64,000 nucleotides of DNA from DASYLJ01 sp964432595 (lineage in GTDB: Bacteria; Desulfobacterota; Binatia; DP-6), in assembly GCA_964432595.1 (NCBI GenBank), contig CAYSOF010000014.1, forward strand, positions 1-64,000. Direction: 5' to 3'. The notes under the pieces are model-generated. The model saw only the letters and a program-made list of their open reading frames with translations, made no database searches and was not told the origin of the DNA. Below, piece by piece: positions 45,405 to 53,355 of the stretch. A program made the position numbers and the translations under genes. Each line of letters starts with the position of its first letter. Positions within the stretch are counted from its first letter, which is position 1.

Positions 45405-45829
45405 TCGACGGTGTACCAGCGCGCCGGGCGCAGCTCGACGATGATGCCCTGGCCCTCCGGCAGCTGATCCGCGGTGCTCGCGAGATACATCTCGCCCATC
45501 TGCGGGCCGAGGTAGCGCAGCGCCATCTCGCGCTCCGTTCGCCGGTCGCTGTCGTTGGGCACGATCGTGACCGGGCCCTCGACGCTGACGTACTTGTACG
45601 GCGGCGTTTCGGTCTGCACGCAGAGGCTCATGCGTCCGGCGCCGGCGAGCAGCTTGCCCTTGCGCGACGAGCGGCCGGTGACGATCCGCACGACCCCGCC
45701 CGGCTCGTAGTGGTACCAGACCGGCACGGTGAGCGGCGCGCGTCCGGGCTCGCTGATGCCGACCACCGCCACGTGCGTGTCCGCCAGGAACGCCTCGCGC
45801 TCCTCGCGCGTCATCGTCAGTTCCGCCAT
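45386..45829 (-). CDS. Pyridoxamine-5'-phosphate-oxidase-like FMN/F420 protein
   Basis: 147 residues from MAELTMTREEREAFL; an ATG 9 nt upstream is the alternative. FMN-binding split-barrel: THVAVVGISEPGRAPLTVPVWYHYEPGG (shortened here: PLTVPVWYHYEPGG), TGRSSRKGKLL, MSLCVQTETPPYKYVSVEG and ARWYTVDYSKGF. Such proteins use FMN or F420 to reduce or degrade small compounds. The last 19 bp overlap the convergent exported gene. Confidence 0.85.
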   Translation of the reverse strand: MAELTMTREEREAFLADTHVAVVGISEPGRAPLTVPVWYHYEPGGVVRIVTGRSSRKGKLLAGAGRMSLCVQTETPPYKYVSVEGPVTIVPNDSDRRTEREMALRYLGPQMGEMYLASTADQLPEGQGIIVELRPARWYTVDYSKGF

Positions 45830-45884
45830 GGCGCCCATGCATGCGGGCTACGACGACGCCGTGCAAGAGGGGTCGGCCTCACCG

Positions 45885-45906
45885 GGACGTTCCCGCGGGA
45901 ACGTCC
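45885..45906. promoter_or_regulatory. Perfect 22-bp palindrome upstream of the methyltransferase
   Basis: GGACGTTCCCG followed by its exact complement, symmetrical over all 22 bp and stopping there. It lies in the 124-bp gap between the divergent FMN protein and the DNA methyltransferase, 48 bp before the latter's ATG. A dimeric regulator site (or a methylation-sensitive control site) is the natural reading; as RNA it would form a short strong hairpin. Confidence 0.55.
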
Positions 45907-45953
45907 GCCCACGTTGCCGACCTGTGTCTCCTCTTGTTAGGACGGCGCCGGGC

Positions 45954-46907
45954 ATGGACATCGCGGCGCGCTGGTCGGACGATGCGGAGGTGGTGCTCTT
46001 TCCGGGCGACACGCGCGCGCTGCTGCGCTCGATGCCGGACGCGTGCGCACAGCTCGTCGTCACCTCGCCGCCCTACAATCTCGACAAGGCGTACGAGCGG
46101 GGCCAGCGGCGCAGTCTCGACGACTGGCTCGACGAGCAGGCGACGGTCATCGCGGAATGCGTCCGCGTGCTGCGTCCCGGCGGCAGCCTCTGCTGGCAGG
46201 TCGGGAACCACGTCACGCCCGACGAGATCGTCCCGCTCGACCTGGCCCTGTGGCCGATCTTTCGCCGCCACAACGTCCTCAAGCTACGGAACCGCATCGT
46301 CTGGCACTTCGAGCACGGTCTGCACTGCTCGAAGCGCTTCTCGGGACGGCACGAGGTGATCCTCTGGTACACGCACGGCGCCGACTACCGCTTCGACGTC
46401 GACCCGGTGCGCGTGCCACAGAAATATCCCGGCAAGCGCGCGTGGAAGGGGCCGCGTGTCGGCGAGTACACCGGCAACCCGCTCGGAAAGAATCCCGGCG
46501 ACGTCTGGATCATTCCGAACGTGAAGGCGAACCACGTCGAGAAGACGGTGCATCCCTGCCAGTTTCCCGTCGAGCTGATCGAGCGGCTCGTGCTGGCGCT
46601 GACGGAGCCGGGCGATCTCGTCGTCGATCCGTACATGGGCGTCGGGACGACGGCGTGCGCGGCGGTGCGGCATCGTCGCCGCGCGGCCGGTGCGGAGCTG
46701 GTCGACGAGTACGTCGCGCTCGCGCGCGAGCGCGTGCGGCTCGCGGCGGCGGGCACGCTGTCGACGCGGCCGATGGATCGGCGGGTCCATGTCCCGAAGC
46801 CGACCTCGAGCCTCGCGCAGCGGCTCGACGAGCCGCCGCCGCGGCGGGCCCGCGCGCGCAGGACGCCGACGCAGGGCCTGCGCCTCGTGGCACGCGCCGA
46901 CGACTAG
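45954..46907 (+). CDS. DNA methyltransferase (N4/N6 amino class), orphan
   Basis: 317 residues from MDIAARWSDDAEVV. TSPPYN (37-42) is motif IV; DPYMGVGTT (225-233) is motif I, giving the beta-type order (catalytic motif before SAM motif). The SPPY form is typical of N4-cytosine enzymes, although N6-adenine enzymes also occur. HPCQFPVELIERL precedes motif I. A Pro/Arg-rich tail ends the protein. No restriction endonuclease gene is next to it, so it is an orphan or its partner is elsewhere. Confidence 0.89.
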   Translation: MDIAARWSDDAEVVLFPGDTRALLRSMPDACAQLVVTSPPYNLDKAYERGQRRSLDDWLDEQATVIAECVRVLRPGGSLCWQVGNHVTPDEIVPLDLALWPIFRRHNVLKLRNRIVWHFEHGLHCSKRFSGRHEVILWYTHGADYRFDVDPVRVPQKYPGKRAWKGPRVGEYTGNPLGKNPGDVWIIPNVKANHVEKTVHPCQFPVELIERLVLALTEPGDLVVDPYMGVGTTACAAVRHRRRAAGAELVDEYVALARERVRLAAAGTLSTRPMDRRVHVPKPTSSLAQRLDEPPPRRARARRTPTQGLRLVARADD

Positions 46908-46997
46908 CGTGCCGAGCCGGACGCTCGTTGCCAACGATGGGTGCCCGGCACGGCGCGACCACGAGTCGTGTCGTGGCGACCTTCCGGCTCGGGACCC

Positions 46998-47633
46998 TCA
47001 GAGCCCACGTGCCGCCCAGACGCCGTAGCTGCGGAAGCGACCCGCGCCCGCGGCCACGAGCTCGATGCTGAAACCGAACGGATCGGCGCCCGGGCACGCC
47101 TCCTCGTGGTCCACGAGATTCAGAAGGCTCGTCCGACAGATCGAGATGCCGCCGCGGTTCTGGCGTCCCTTTTCGTAGATGCAGAGGTAGCCGGGGCTGG
47201 CGACCGGTACGTCCGCCGTCCCGGGACACTCCGGCGTCCCCGGGTCGTCGCGACCGAGGAACTGCACGATCGGCGGCAGGGGCCACGGACCGATCTCGCT
47301 CGGGAGCGTGCGATCGAGCGTCTGTCCGAAGCTGACGCCATCGGTCGCGTAGTCGCCGACGTCGGCCGCGATGCCGCTCACATCGTACGTGCCCCGCAGC
47401 GTGACGTCGGCACGCACGTACTCGCTCACCGCACCCGTCGGCCCGGTGCTCCCGGTCGGACCCGTCGGGCCGACGAGTCCGAGCGAGGCGGGATCGATCG
47501 GTGTCTCCTTCGCCCGGCACTGGTCGGCACGCGCGACCACCGCACCGCTCTTGCGCCTGCAGAGCACCGTCGCGTGGGCCGTGGCGGCGAACGCGAGCAG
47601 ACCTACGACCGCGACAAGACGCTTGGCCAGCAT
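46998..47633 (-). CDS. Exported protein with short collagen-like repeat
   Basis: 211 residues, leader MLAKRLVAVVGLLAFAATAHA. After VLCRRKSGAVVARADQCRAK comes GPTGPTGSTGPTG (Gly-x-Thr triplets, residues 55-67), then a globular Cys-containing domain (DDPGTPECPGTADVP, GYLCIYEKG, SICRTSLL, EEACPGADPF). Triplet repeats of this kind trimerise some phage and spore proteins. Function unknown. Confidence 0.7.
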   Translation of the reverse strand: MLAKRLVAVVGLLAFAATAHATVLCRRKSGAVVARADQCRAKETPIDPASLGLVGPTGPTGSTGPTGAVSEYVRADVTLRGTYDVSGIAADVGDYATDGVSFGQTLDRTLPSEIGPWPLPPIVQFLGRDDPGTPECPGTADVPVASPGYLCIYEKGRQNRGGISICRTSLLNLVDHEEACPGADPFGFSIELVAAGAGRFRSYGVWAARGL

Positions 47634-47673
47634 GCTTGCAACGTCACCGCCCAGTCGCTCGAAGTCAATACGC

Positions 47674-49014
47674 CTACAGCCCCAGCCGTCGCATCAGTCG
47701 ATACAGCGTCGTCCGATCGATCCCGAGCGCGCGCGCCGCTTCCGTCCGGTTCCCCTTCGCCGCCTCGAGCGCCGCGGTCACACGCTCCACCGACGCCCGA
47801 TCGACCGCGTCGTGCAGCGTTCCTGCGCCACCCGGCGGGGGCGCGTCGATCGTCTCCTGCAGCAGCAGGTCCTCGGGCGTCACCTGCTCGCCGCGCGCCA
47901 GCACGACGCCACGCTCCACTGCGTTCTCCAGCTCGCGGACGTTCCCCGGCCACGCGTGGGCGATCAGCGCCGTCTCCGCCTCCTCGGAGAACGCGAGCCG
48001 TCGGCCCGCTTCCGCCGCGTGCCGCGCGAGGAAGTGGCGCGCGAGCGGCAGCACGTCCTCCCGCCGATCGCGCAGCGGCGCCAGCTGCAACGGGATCACG
48101 TTCAGCCGGAAGAACAGGTCCTCGCGGAACCGTCCCGCGGCGATCTCGTCGCGCAGCACGCGGTTCGTCGCCGCGACCACGCGGACGTCGACGGGCCGCG
48201 GCTCGTTGCCACCGACGCGCAGCACCTCGCCCTCCTGCAGCACGCGCAGCATCTTCGCCTGGACGTCCGCGCTGATCTCGCCGATCTCGTCGAGAAACAG
48301 CGTCCCGCCCGCCGCGCGCTCGAAGCAGCCGGCGCGCGCGCCCATCGCCCCGGTGAACGCCCCTTTCTCGTGGCCGAAGAGCTCGCTCTCGAGCACCCCC
48401 TCCGCGAACGCCTTCAGGTTGACGGCGACGAACGGTTTCCCGACGCGGTCGCTCCAGTAATGGAGCAGGCGCGCGATCAGCTCCTTGCCGGTGCCGCTCT
48501 CGCCCTGGATCAGCACCGTCGCGCGGCTCGGCGCCACGCGACGCACGAGCGCCAGCGCGTCCTTGCTGCGCGCGCTCTCCGCGACGACGGCGTCGGGTGC
48601 GTAGCGCGCGCCCACCTCCTGCCGCAGCCAGCGGTTCTCGCGCTCGAGCCGTCGCAGCTCGAGCGCCCGCGCCACCGCCGTCCGCAGCTCGTCGTTGTCG
48701 AACGGCTTGGCGACGTAGTCGAACGCGCCCTCGCGCATCGCCGCTACCGCCGAGCGCACGCTCGCGTACGCCGTCAGCAGGATCACCGGCAACGACGGCC
48801 GCTTCTCGTGCAGGACCTTCAGCAGCTCGATGCCGTCCATCCCCGGCATCTTCCAGTCCGTCACGACGACGTCCGCCTCGCGCCGCTCGAGCGACGCCAG
48901 CGCCGCCTCGCCGCCGTTCGCCGTCTCGCAGTCCCAGCCGCCGCGCTCGAGCGCTCCGGCCACCACTGCGGCCATCCGCTCCTCGTCGTCGACGATCAAG
49001 ATGCGCGGCTTCAT
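47674..49014 (-). CDS. NtrC-family sigma-54-dependent response regulator
   Basis: 446 residues from MKPRILIVDDEERM. Receiver with D53 (VVVTDWKMPGMDG); central AAA+ domain with GESGTGKE, GAFTGA (contacts sigma-54) and GGTLFLDEIGEI; C-terminal Fis-type helix-turn-helix NRTEAARALGIDRTTLYRLM. Phosphorylation activates transcription at sigma-54 promoters. Its ATG overlaps the kinase stop (ATGA), so the two form a two-component pair. Confidence 0.95.
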   Translation of the reverse strand: MKPRILIVDDEERMAAVVAGALERGGWDCETANGGEAALASLERREADVVVTDWKMPGMDGIELLKVLHEKRPSLPVILLTAYASVRSAVAAMREGAFDYVAKPFDNDELRTAVARALELRRLERENRWLRQEVGARYAPDAVVAESARSKDALALVRRVAPSRATVLIQGESGTGKELIARLLHYWSDRVGKPFVAVNLKAFAEGVLESELFGHEKGAFTGAMGARAGCFERAAGGTLFLDEIGEISADVQAKMLRVLQEGEVLRVGGNEPRPVDVRVVAATNRVLRDEIAAGRFREDLFFRLNVIPLQLAPLRDRREDVLPLARHFLARHAAEAGRRLAFSEEAETALIAHAWPGNVRELENAVERGVVLARGEQVTPEDLLLQETIDAPPPGGAGTLHDAVDRASVERVTAALEAAKGNRTEAARALGIDRTTLYRLMRRLGL

Positions 49015-49976
49015 GCCGCCACCGCCGCGTGCGCGTCGACGGGCAGCCGGACGACGAAGCGCGCGCCGCCGCCCGGGCCGTCGCCGACGTCGATCTCGCC
49101 GCCGTGCGCCTCGACGATCTGCCGCGCCACCGCGAGCCCGAGCCCCGTGCCTCGCGAGCGCGTCGTGAAGAACGGCTCGAAGATGCGCGCGCGGATGTCG
49201 GTCGGTACGCCGGGTCCCGAGTCGGCGACGCCGAGCTCGATCGTCTTCTCGCCACGACGCGCCTCGAGCGTCACGGTGCCACCCTGCCCTGCGGCCTCCG
49301 CGGCATTCGACAGCAGGCCGATCAGCACCTGACAGACGAGATCGGGATCGGCGTGCAGCGCCGGGAGCGGGCCGCCGTCCTCGCGACGGATGGCGACGCC
49401 GCGGCTCGCGAGCTCCTCGCCCGCGAGCAGCAGCGCGCGGTCGAGCACCTCGGACACCGGGACCGCGCGCGCATGCACCTGCAGCGGGCGCGCGAACGCC
49501 AGCAGCGACGTCACGACGCTGCTCAGCCGATCGATCTCGTCGGTGATGAACTCGCACGACCGGCGCGTGGCCGCGTCGGTCGCCGGCACCGTCTCGGCGA
49601 TGCCCTGCGCCGCCGACCGGATCACGGCGAGCGGGTTCCGCACCTCGTGCGCGATCGCCGTCGCCAGCTGGCCGAGCGCCGCCAGCTTCTCGCTCTGGGC
49701 GAGCCGCGCGCGCGTCGTGGCGATCGTGTCGACCTGCTCGCGGATCAGCGCGGCGGCCTCCTGGTCGCGCCGCCGCGCCTCCATGACGTAGCCGACGAGG
49801 AAGCCGAGCAGCGCGAACGACGAGCCGAAGAACAGCCCGACGAACAGGGTCGCGTCGCCGCCGTTTACCTGGAAGGTGATGCCGAGCGCCGAGACGAGCG
49901 CCGTGTCGCTCGCGGCGAGCAGGATGCCGCCCAGCAGTCCCCACCAGCGTGTCATCGTGAAGCGGGTCATTGCCAT
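49011..49976 (-). CDS. Two-component sensor histidine kinase
   Basis: 321 residues from MAMTRFTMTRWW; the frame upstream is spurious. Two membrane segments (about 13-32 and 45-65) with almost no periplasmic loop, coiled coil, then HisKA with phosphoacceptor H110 in AIAHEVRNPL, and HATPase with LLSNAAEAA, DSGPGVP and RGTGLGLAV. Layout resembles NtrB/AtoS-like partners of the adjacent sigma-54 regulator. Signal unknown. Confidence 0.93.
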   Translation of the reverse strand: MAMTRFTMTRWWGLLGGILLAASDTALVSALGITFQVNGGDATLFVGLFFGSSFALLGFLVGYVMEARRRDQEAAALIREQVDTIATTRARLAQSEKLAALGQLATAIAHEVRNPLAVIRSAAQGIAETVPATDAATRRSCEFITDEIDRLSSVVTSLLAFARPLQVHARAVPVSEVLDRALLLAGEELASRGVAIRREDGGPLPALHADPDLVCQVLIGLLSNAAEAAGQGGTVTLEARRGEKTIELGVADSGPGVPTDIRARIFEPFFTTRSRGTGLGLAVARQIVEAHGGEIDVGDGPGGGARFVVRLPVDAHAAVAA

Positions 49977-50137
49977 GCAAGGCTCGCACCGGCTGTTAGC
50001 GCGCGGCCGACCGTGGGCGCAACGCCGCGCCCGTAGCGGCCCCGCCTCACCGTGGCGTGGGCGCCACACCCCGGAGGCGCCGGCGCCCGCGCAGCCGGCG
50101 CTGGCATGTGGCACGTCGATTGGACAAGGAAGACCGC

Positions 50138-50563
50138 ATGACGACCGACGACCAGGCCGCGCGCGTGGCCGCGCTCCAGGCCGCGACCCGCGGCTTCCTC
50201 CCCGAGCTCCTCGGTGTGACCTTCGTCGAGGCCACCGCAGACCGCGTCGTCGGAACGCTCCTCGTCCGCGACGACCTCTGCACGATCCCCGGCGTGCTCC
50301 ACGGCGGCGCGATCATGGCGTTCGCCGACACGCTCGGCGCCTTCGCCACCGCCCAGCACCTGCTCGCGGGCCAGGGCACGACGACCATCGAGTCGAAGAC
50401 GAACTTCCTCTCTGCCGGTCGTACGGGTGACACCGTCCGCGGCGAGTGCACGTCGGTGCACCGCGGGCGCCGCACGATGGTGTGGCAGACGCGCGTGACG
50501 TCCGGCGACGGAAAGCTCATCGCGCTGACGACGCAGACGCAGATGATCCTGGAGGCACGGTGA
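50138..50563 (+). CDS. PaaI-like hot-dog thioesterase
   Basis: 141 residues from MTTDDQAARVAALQ. Hot-dog motifs: IPGVLHGGAIMAFADTLGA (central helix of the PaaI group) and ESKTNFLSAGRTGDTVRGE. PaaI-type enzymes release CoA from (hydroxy)phenylacetyl- or aryl-CoA esters. GGAAGA is upstream. Divergent from the histidine kinase; acyl-CoA dehydrogenase follows 191 bp downstream. Confidence 0.86.
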   Translation: MTTDDQAARVAALQAATRGFLPELLGVTFVEATADRVVGTLLVRDDLCTIPGVLHGGAIMAFADTLGAFATAQHLLAGQGTTTIESKTNFLSAGRTGDTVRGECTSVHRGRRTMVWQTRVTSGDGKLIALTTQTQMILEAR

Positions 50564-50754
50564 TCGCCACGGTCGCGGTCGACGGGCGCAACGAGGTGCG
50601 CGCCGTCTACGGCCGGCCGTCTCTTCTCGGCCGTCATCGACCGCGGTGCCGGCGCGTGGCCGTGGCTCTTCTGCGCCGTCGAGATCGTCGGCGCGGCCTC
50701 CTGGCGTCGACCGTCGCCTGACGCGGGGGTTGCACGCAGCCGTCGTCCCGGGCG

Positions 50755-51966
50755 ATGTCTGCGTCCATGGATTTTGCCTACTCCGACAAGGTCAAGGGCC
50801 TGCAGCGCCAGGTGCAGGACTTCATGGACGCCCACGTCTACCCGAACGAGAAGCTGCACGACGAGCAGGTCGAGCAGAACCGGTGGGCGCAGCCGCCGAT
50901 CATCGAGGAGCTCAAGAAGAAGGCGAAGGCCGCCGGCCTCTGGAACCTCTTCCTCCCCGAGAGCAAGCACGGCGCGGGCCTGACCAACCTCGAGTACGCA
51001 CCGCTCTGCGAGATCATGGGCCGGTCCGGCATCGCACCCGAGGTCTTCAACTGCGCAGCGCCCGACACCGGCAACATGGAGGTGATCGACCGCTACGGCA
51101 GCCCGGCCCAGCAGGAGCGCTGGCTGAAGCCGCTCCTCGACGGCGAGATCCGGTCGGCCTTCGCGATGACGGAGCCCGCGGTCGCCTCGTCGGACGCGAC
51201 GAACATCGAGTGCCGGATCGAGAAGGACGGCGACCACTACGTCATCAACGGCCGCAAGTGGTGGACGTCGGGCATCCTCCATCCGCACTGCCAGATCATG
51301 ATCGTCATGGGGAAGACCGACCCCAACGCGGCGAAGCACCAGCAGCAGTCGCAGATCCTGGTGGAGCGCGACACGCCCGGCGTGAAGGTGCTGCGCCACC
51401 TGCCCGTCTTCGGGTACGACGACGCGCCGCACGGCCATGGCGAGGTGCTCTTCGAGAACGTACGCGTGCCGGCGTCGAACCTGATCCTCGGTGAGGGCCG
51501 CGGCTTCGAGATCGCCCAGGGACGCCTCGGACCGGGCCGGATCCATCACTGCATGCGCGTCATCGGCGTCGCCGAGCGCGCGCTCGACGCGATGTGCGTC
51601 CGTACCAAGCGTCGCGTCGCCTTCGGCAAGACCGTCGCCGAGCGCACCGTCACGCTGGAGCGCATCGCCGAGTCGCGCATCATGATCGAGCAGGCGCGGC
51701 TGCTGACGCTGAAGGCGGCGTACATGATGGACACCGTCGGCAACAAGGTCGCGCGGAAGGAGATCGCCATGATCAAGGTGGCGGCCCCCAACATGGCGCT
51801 CAAGGTGATCGACTGGGCCATCCAGGCGCACGGCGGCGCCGGCGTCAGCGACGACTTCCCGCTCGCCGGCATGTGGGCGGGCGTGCGCACGCTGCGTCTC
51901 GCCGACGGGCCGGACGAGGTGCATCGCAACCAGATCGGCCAACTCGAGCTGCGCGAGCACGAGTGA
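50755..51966 (+). CDS. Acyl-CoA dehydrogenase
   Basis: 403 residues. FAMTEPAVASSDATNI (FAD-binding loop), RKWWTSGI, QGRLGPGRIHHCMR, FGKTVAERTVTLERIAESR and IQAHGGAGVSDDFPLA (the HGGxG of the active-site end) are all present. The longer C-terminal features match ACAD10/11-like members rather than the short-chain group. FAD-dependent alpha-beta oxidation of an acyl-CoA; likely substrate long or branched. TGATG overlap with the next gene. Confidence 0.93.
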   Translation: MSASMDFAYSDKVKGLQRQVQDFMDAHVYPNEKLHDEQVEQNRWAQPPIIEELKKKAKAAGLWNLFLPESKHGAGLTNLEYAPLCEIMGRSGIAPEVFNCAAPDTGNMEVIDRYGSPAQQERWLKPLLDGEIRSAFAMTEPAVASSDATNIECRIEKDGDHYVINGRKWWTSGILHPHCQIMIVMGKTDPNAAKHQQQSQILVERDTPGVKVLRHLPVFGYDDAPHGHGEVLFENVRVPASNLILGEGRGFEIAQGRLGPGRIHHCMRVIGVAERALDAMCVRTKRRVAFGKTVAERTVTLERIAESRIMIEQARLLTLKAAYMMDTVGNKVARKEIAMIKVAAPNMALKVIDWAIQAHGGAGVSDDFPLAGMWAGVRTLRLADGPDEVHRNQIGQLELREHE

Positions 51967-52373
51967 TGGGCTGGCTGCAGGGCGCGGCGACGTTCGACGA
52001 CGCGCTCGCCCTGCGGCCGGCGTTACGCGACGATCTGCGTCGCTTCGAGGCGCGGCTGTGGGACAGCGGCGTCGACGCCGACCTCCTCGACCTCTGCCGG
52101 CTGCGCGTCGCGCAGCTCCTCGGGTGCGACGCGGTTCTGCGCGAGACCACGCGCGACCTCGACGCGCTCGTGCGGTGGCCGACGGGCTACGACGAGCCCA
52201 CCCGCGCGTGCCTCGCGTTCACCGAGGCGTTCGTGATGGACCCGCGCGCGATCACCGACGCCGACGCGGCGGCCGTCGTCGCACACCTCGGCGCCCCAGG
52301 GCTGGTGGCGTTCGCCGAGGCGCTGGCGATCTTCGACGGCATGACCCGCGCCCGGCTGATGCTGGAGGGCTGA
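51966..52373 (+). CDS. CMD-like protein without CxxC
   Basis: 135 residues, overlapping the acyl-CoA dehydrogenase by one base (TGATG) and the next gene likewise. Helical pattern is AhpD/CMD-like (LCRLRVAQLLGCDAVLRE ... TRACLAFTEAFVMDP), but the site reads GCDAVLRE, so only one Cys is left where the redox pair should be. Possibly a non-redox partner of the next protein. Confidence 0.75.
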   Translation: MGWLQGAATFDDALALRPALRDDLRRFEARLWDSGVDADLLDLCRLRVAQLLGCDAVLRETTRDLDALVRWPTGYDEPTRACLAFTEAFVMDPRAITDADAAAVVAHLGAPGLVAFAEALAIFDGMTRARLMLEG

Positions 52374-52882
52374 TGCCGCGCGTTCCGCCGGCCGCCGACG
52401 CCGCGCAGGGCGGCGTGCTCGCGCACCAGCCGGCGCTGCTGCGCGCGTTCCAGGCGCTGTACGGCACGCTCTGGAGCGACGGCGTCGTCGATCAGCCGAC
52501 GAAGGAGGTCGTCCGCCTGCGCAACGCGCGCACGACGGGCTGCAACTTCTGCCGCAACGTCCGCTTCGCGGGCGCGCGGGAGGCCGGTCTCGACGAGGAG
52601 CGCGTGGCGCTGATCGCCGACGGCTTCGAGGACAGCGCGCTGTCGGCGCGGCACAAGACGGCCATCCGGTGGACCGATGCATTCTTGCACGACCCAGGCG
52701 CGGTACCACAGGCGCTGCGGGACGAGATGCAACGGACGTTCACACCGGCGGAGATCGTCGAGCTCACCGTCGGCGCCGCGCTGTTCATGGGCTTCTCGAA
52801 GATCGCGATCACGCTCGGTACCGAGCCGCAGTCGATGCCGACGACCGTGATACCGACGCCGGCGCGGCCTACCGACCGCTAG
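52373..52882 (+). CDS. Carboxymuconolactone decarboxylase/AhpD-like protein
   Basis: 169 residues. VVRLRNARTTGCNFCRNVRF contains the redox pair C57-x2-C60, followed by HKTAIRWTDAF and IVELTVGAALFMGFSKI. Same family as its upstream neighbour, but with the site intact; the two probably arose by duplication and may form a heteromer. Convergent with the truncated toxin frame, whose stop directly abuts its own. Confidence 0.84.
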   Translation: MPRVPPAADAAQGGVLAHQPALLRAFQALYGTLWSDGVVDQPTKEVVRLRNARTTGCNFCRNVRFAGAREAGLDEERVALIADGFEDSALSARHKTAIRWTDAFLHDPGAVPQALRDEMQRTFTPAEIVELTVGAALFMGFSKIAITLGTEPQSMPTTVIPTPARPTDR

Positions 52883-52990
52883 TCAACTTCGGCGCTGCCA
52901 GAAATCGGGGCGCCGGCGACGGTCGTCCCATCGAATGGCGTGCTCGACGTCTCGAACCGCACCCGGGTGGAAGACGACCTTCGAGATCAT
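52883..52990 (-). pseudogene. Truncated RelE/ParE-type toxin
   Basis: 35 residues: MISKVVFHPGAVRDVEHAIR, then WDDRRRRPDFW. Its ATG overlaps the antitoxin stop (ATGA), the usual antitoxin-toxin layout. The N-terminal strand-helix (VVFHPGAVRDVEHAIRWDDRR) is the RelE/ParE start, but about 60 more residues expected for a toxin, including the catalytic C-terminal strands, are missing. The stop lies exactly at the end of the CMD gene, as if a deletion had joined the two. Family call is by pattern. Confidence 0.6.
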
Positions 52991-53208
52991 TCCGTACGAC
53001 GGAGCAGATGCTCCCGCACGGACTCCCAGGGCACACCCGGTTCACCTCGATCGAGCTCCGCGATGCGCCGATCGACCTCCGCCGCCCACGCCATGGCAGC
53101 ATCGTCATCGTGACCCGTATCCAGGGATTCGATGAGGAGGGCGGCGAGCGCCGCGCGCTCAGACTCCGGCAGCGCCGACGCTCTCTCGAGCAGCTCCTGA
53201 AAGCTCAT
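52987..53208 (-). CDS. Putative addiction-module antitoxin
   Basis: 73 residues: MSFQELLERASALPESER, then LAALLIESLD and a charged tail with AEVDRRIAELDRGEPGVPWE. This matches the small addiction-module component proteins (TIGR02574 style) that precede RelE/ParE toxins. It lacks an evident DNA-binding domain, as is normal for that group. Its partner at 52883-52990 is truncated, so the pair is likely inactive. Confidence 0.8.
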   Translation of the reverse strand: MSFQELLERASALPESERAALAALLIESLDTGHDDDAAMAWAAEVDRRIAELDRGEPGVPWESVREHLLRRTE

Positions 53209-53355
53209 GGGATCGAGCCTACCACGACGACAGGCCCCTCAGAACCACCTGGCAGATCGCATGCGGGATCCGTTCAGCCATCATCGCGCTCCCCTGTGCA
53301 GCGCCCGTCGGGTTGTGCCACTATCCGCGAACCACTCGACGACGAAGGAGCTCTC

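Noticed and set aside
46951..46976. Hairpin CCACGA-GTCGTG-TCGTGG after the methyltransferase
   Set aside because: Six-bp stem with no T-tract; not distinctive in this GC content.
50560..50721. Short frame after the thioesterase, with a GTG start overlapping its stop
   Set aside because: Arg-rich after 20 codons; a protein-like FSAVIDRGAGAWPWLFCAVE piece lies in another frame, so at most a decayed remnant.
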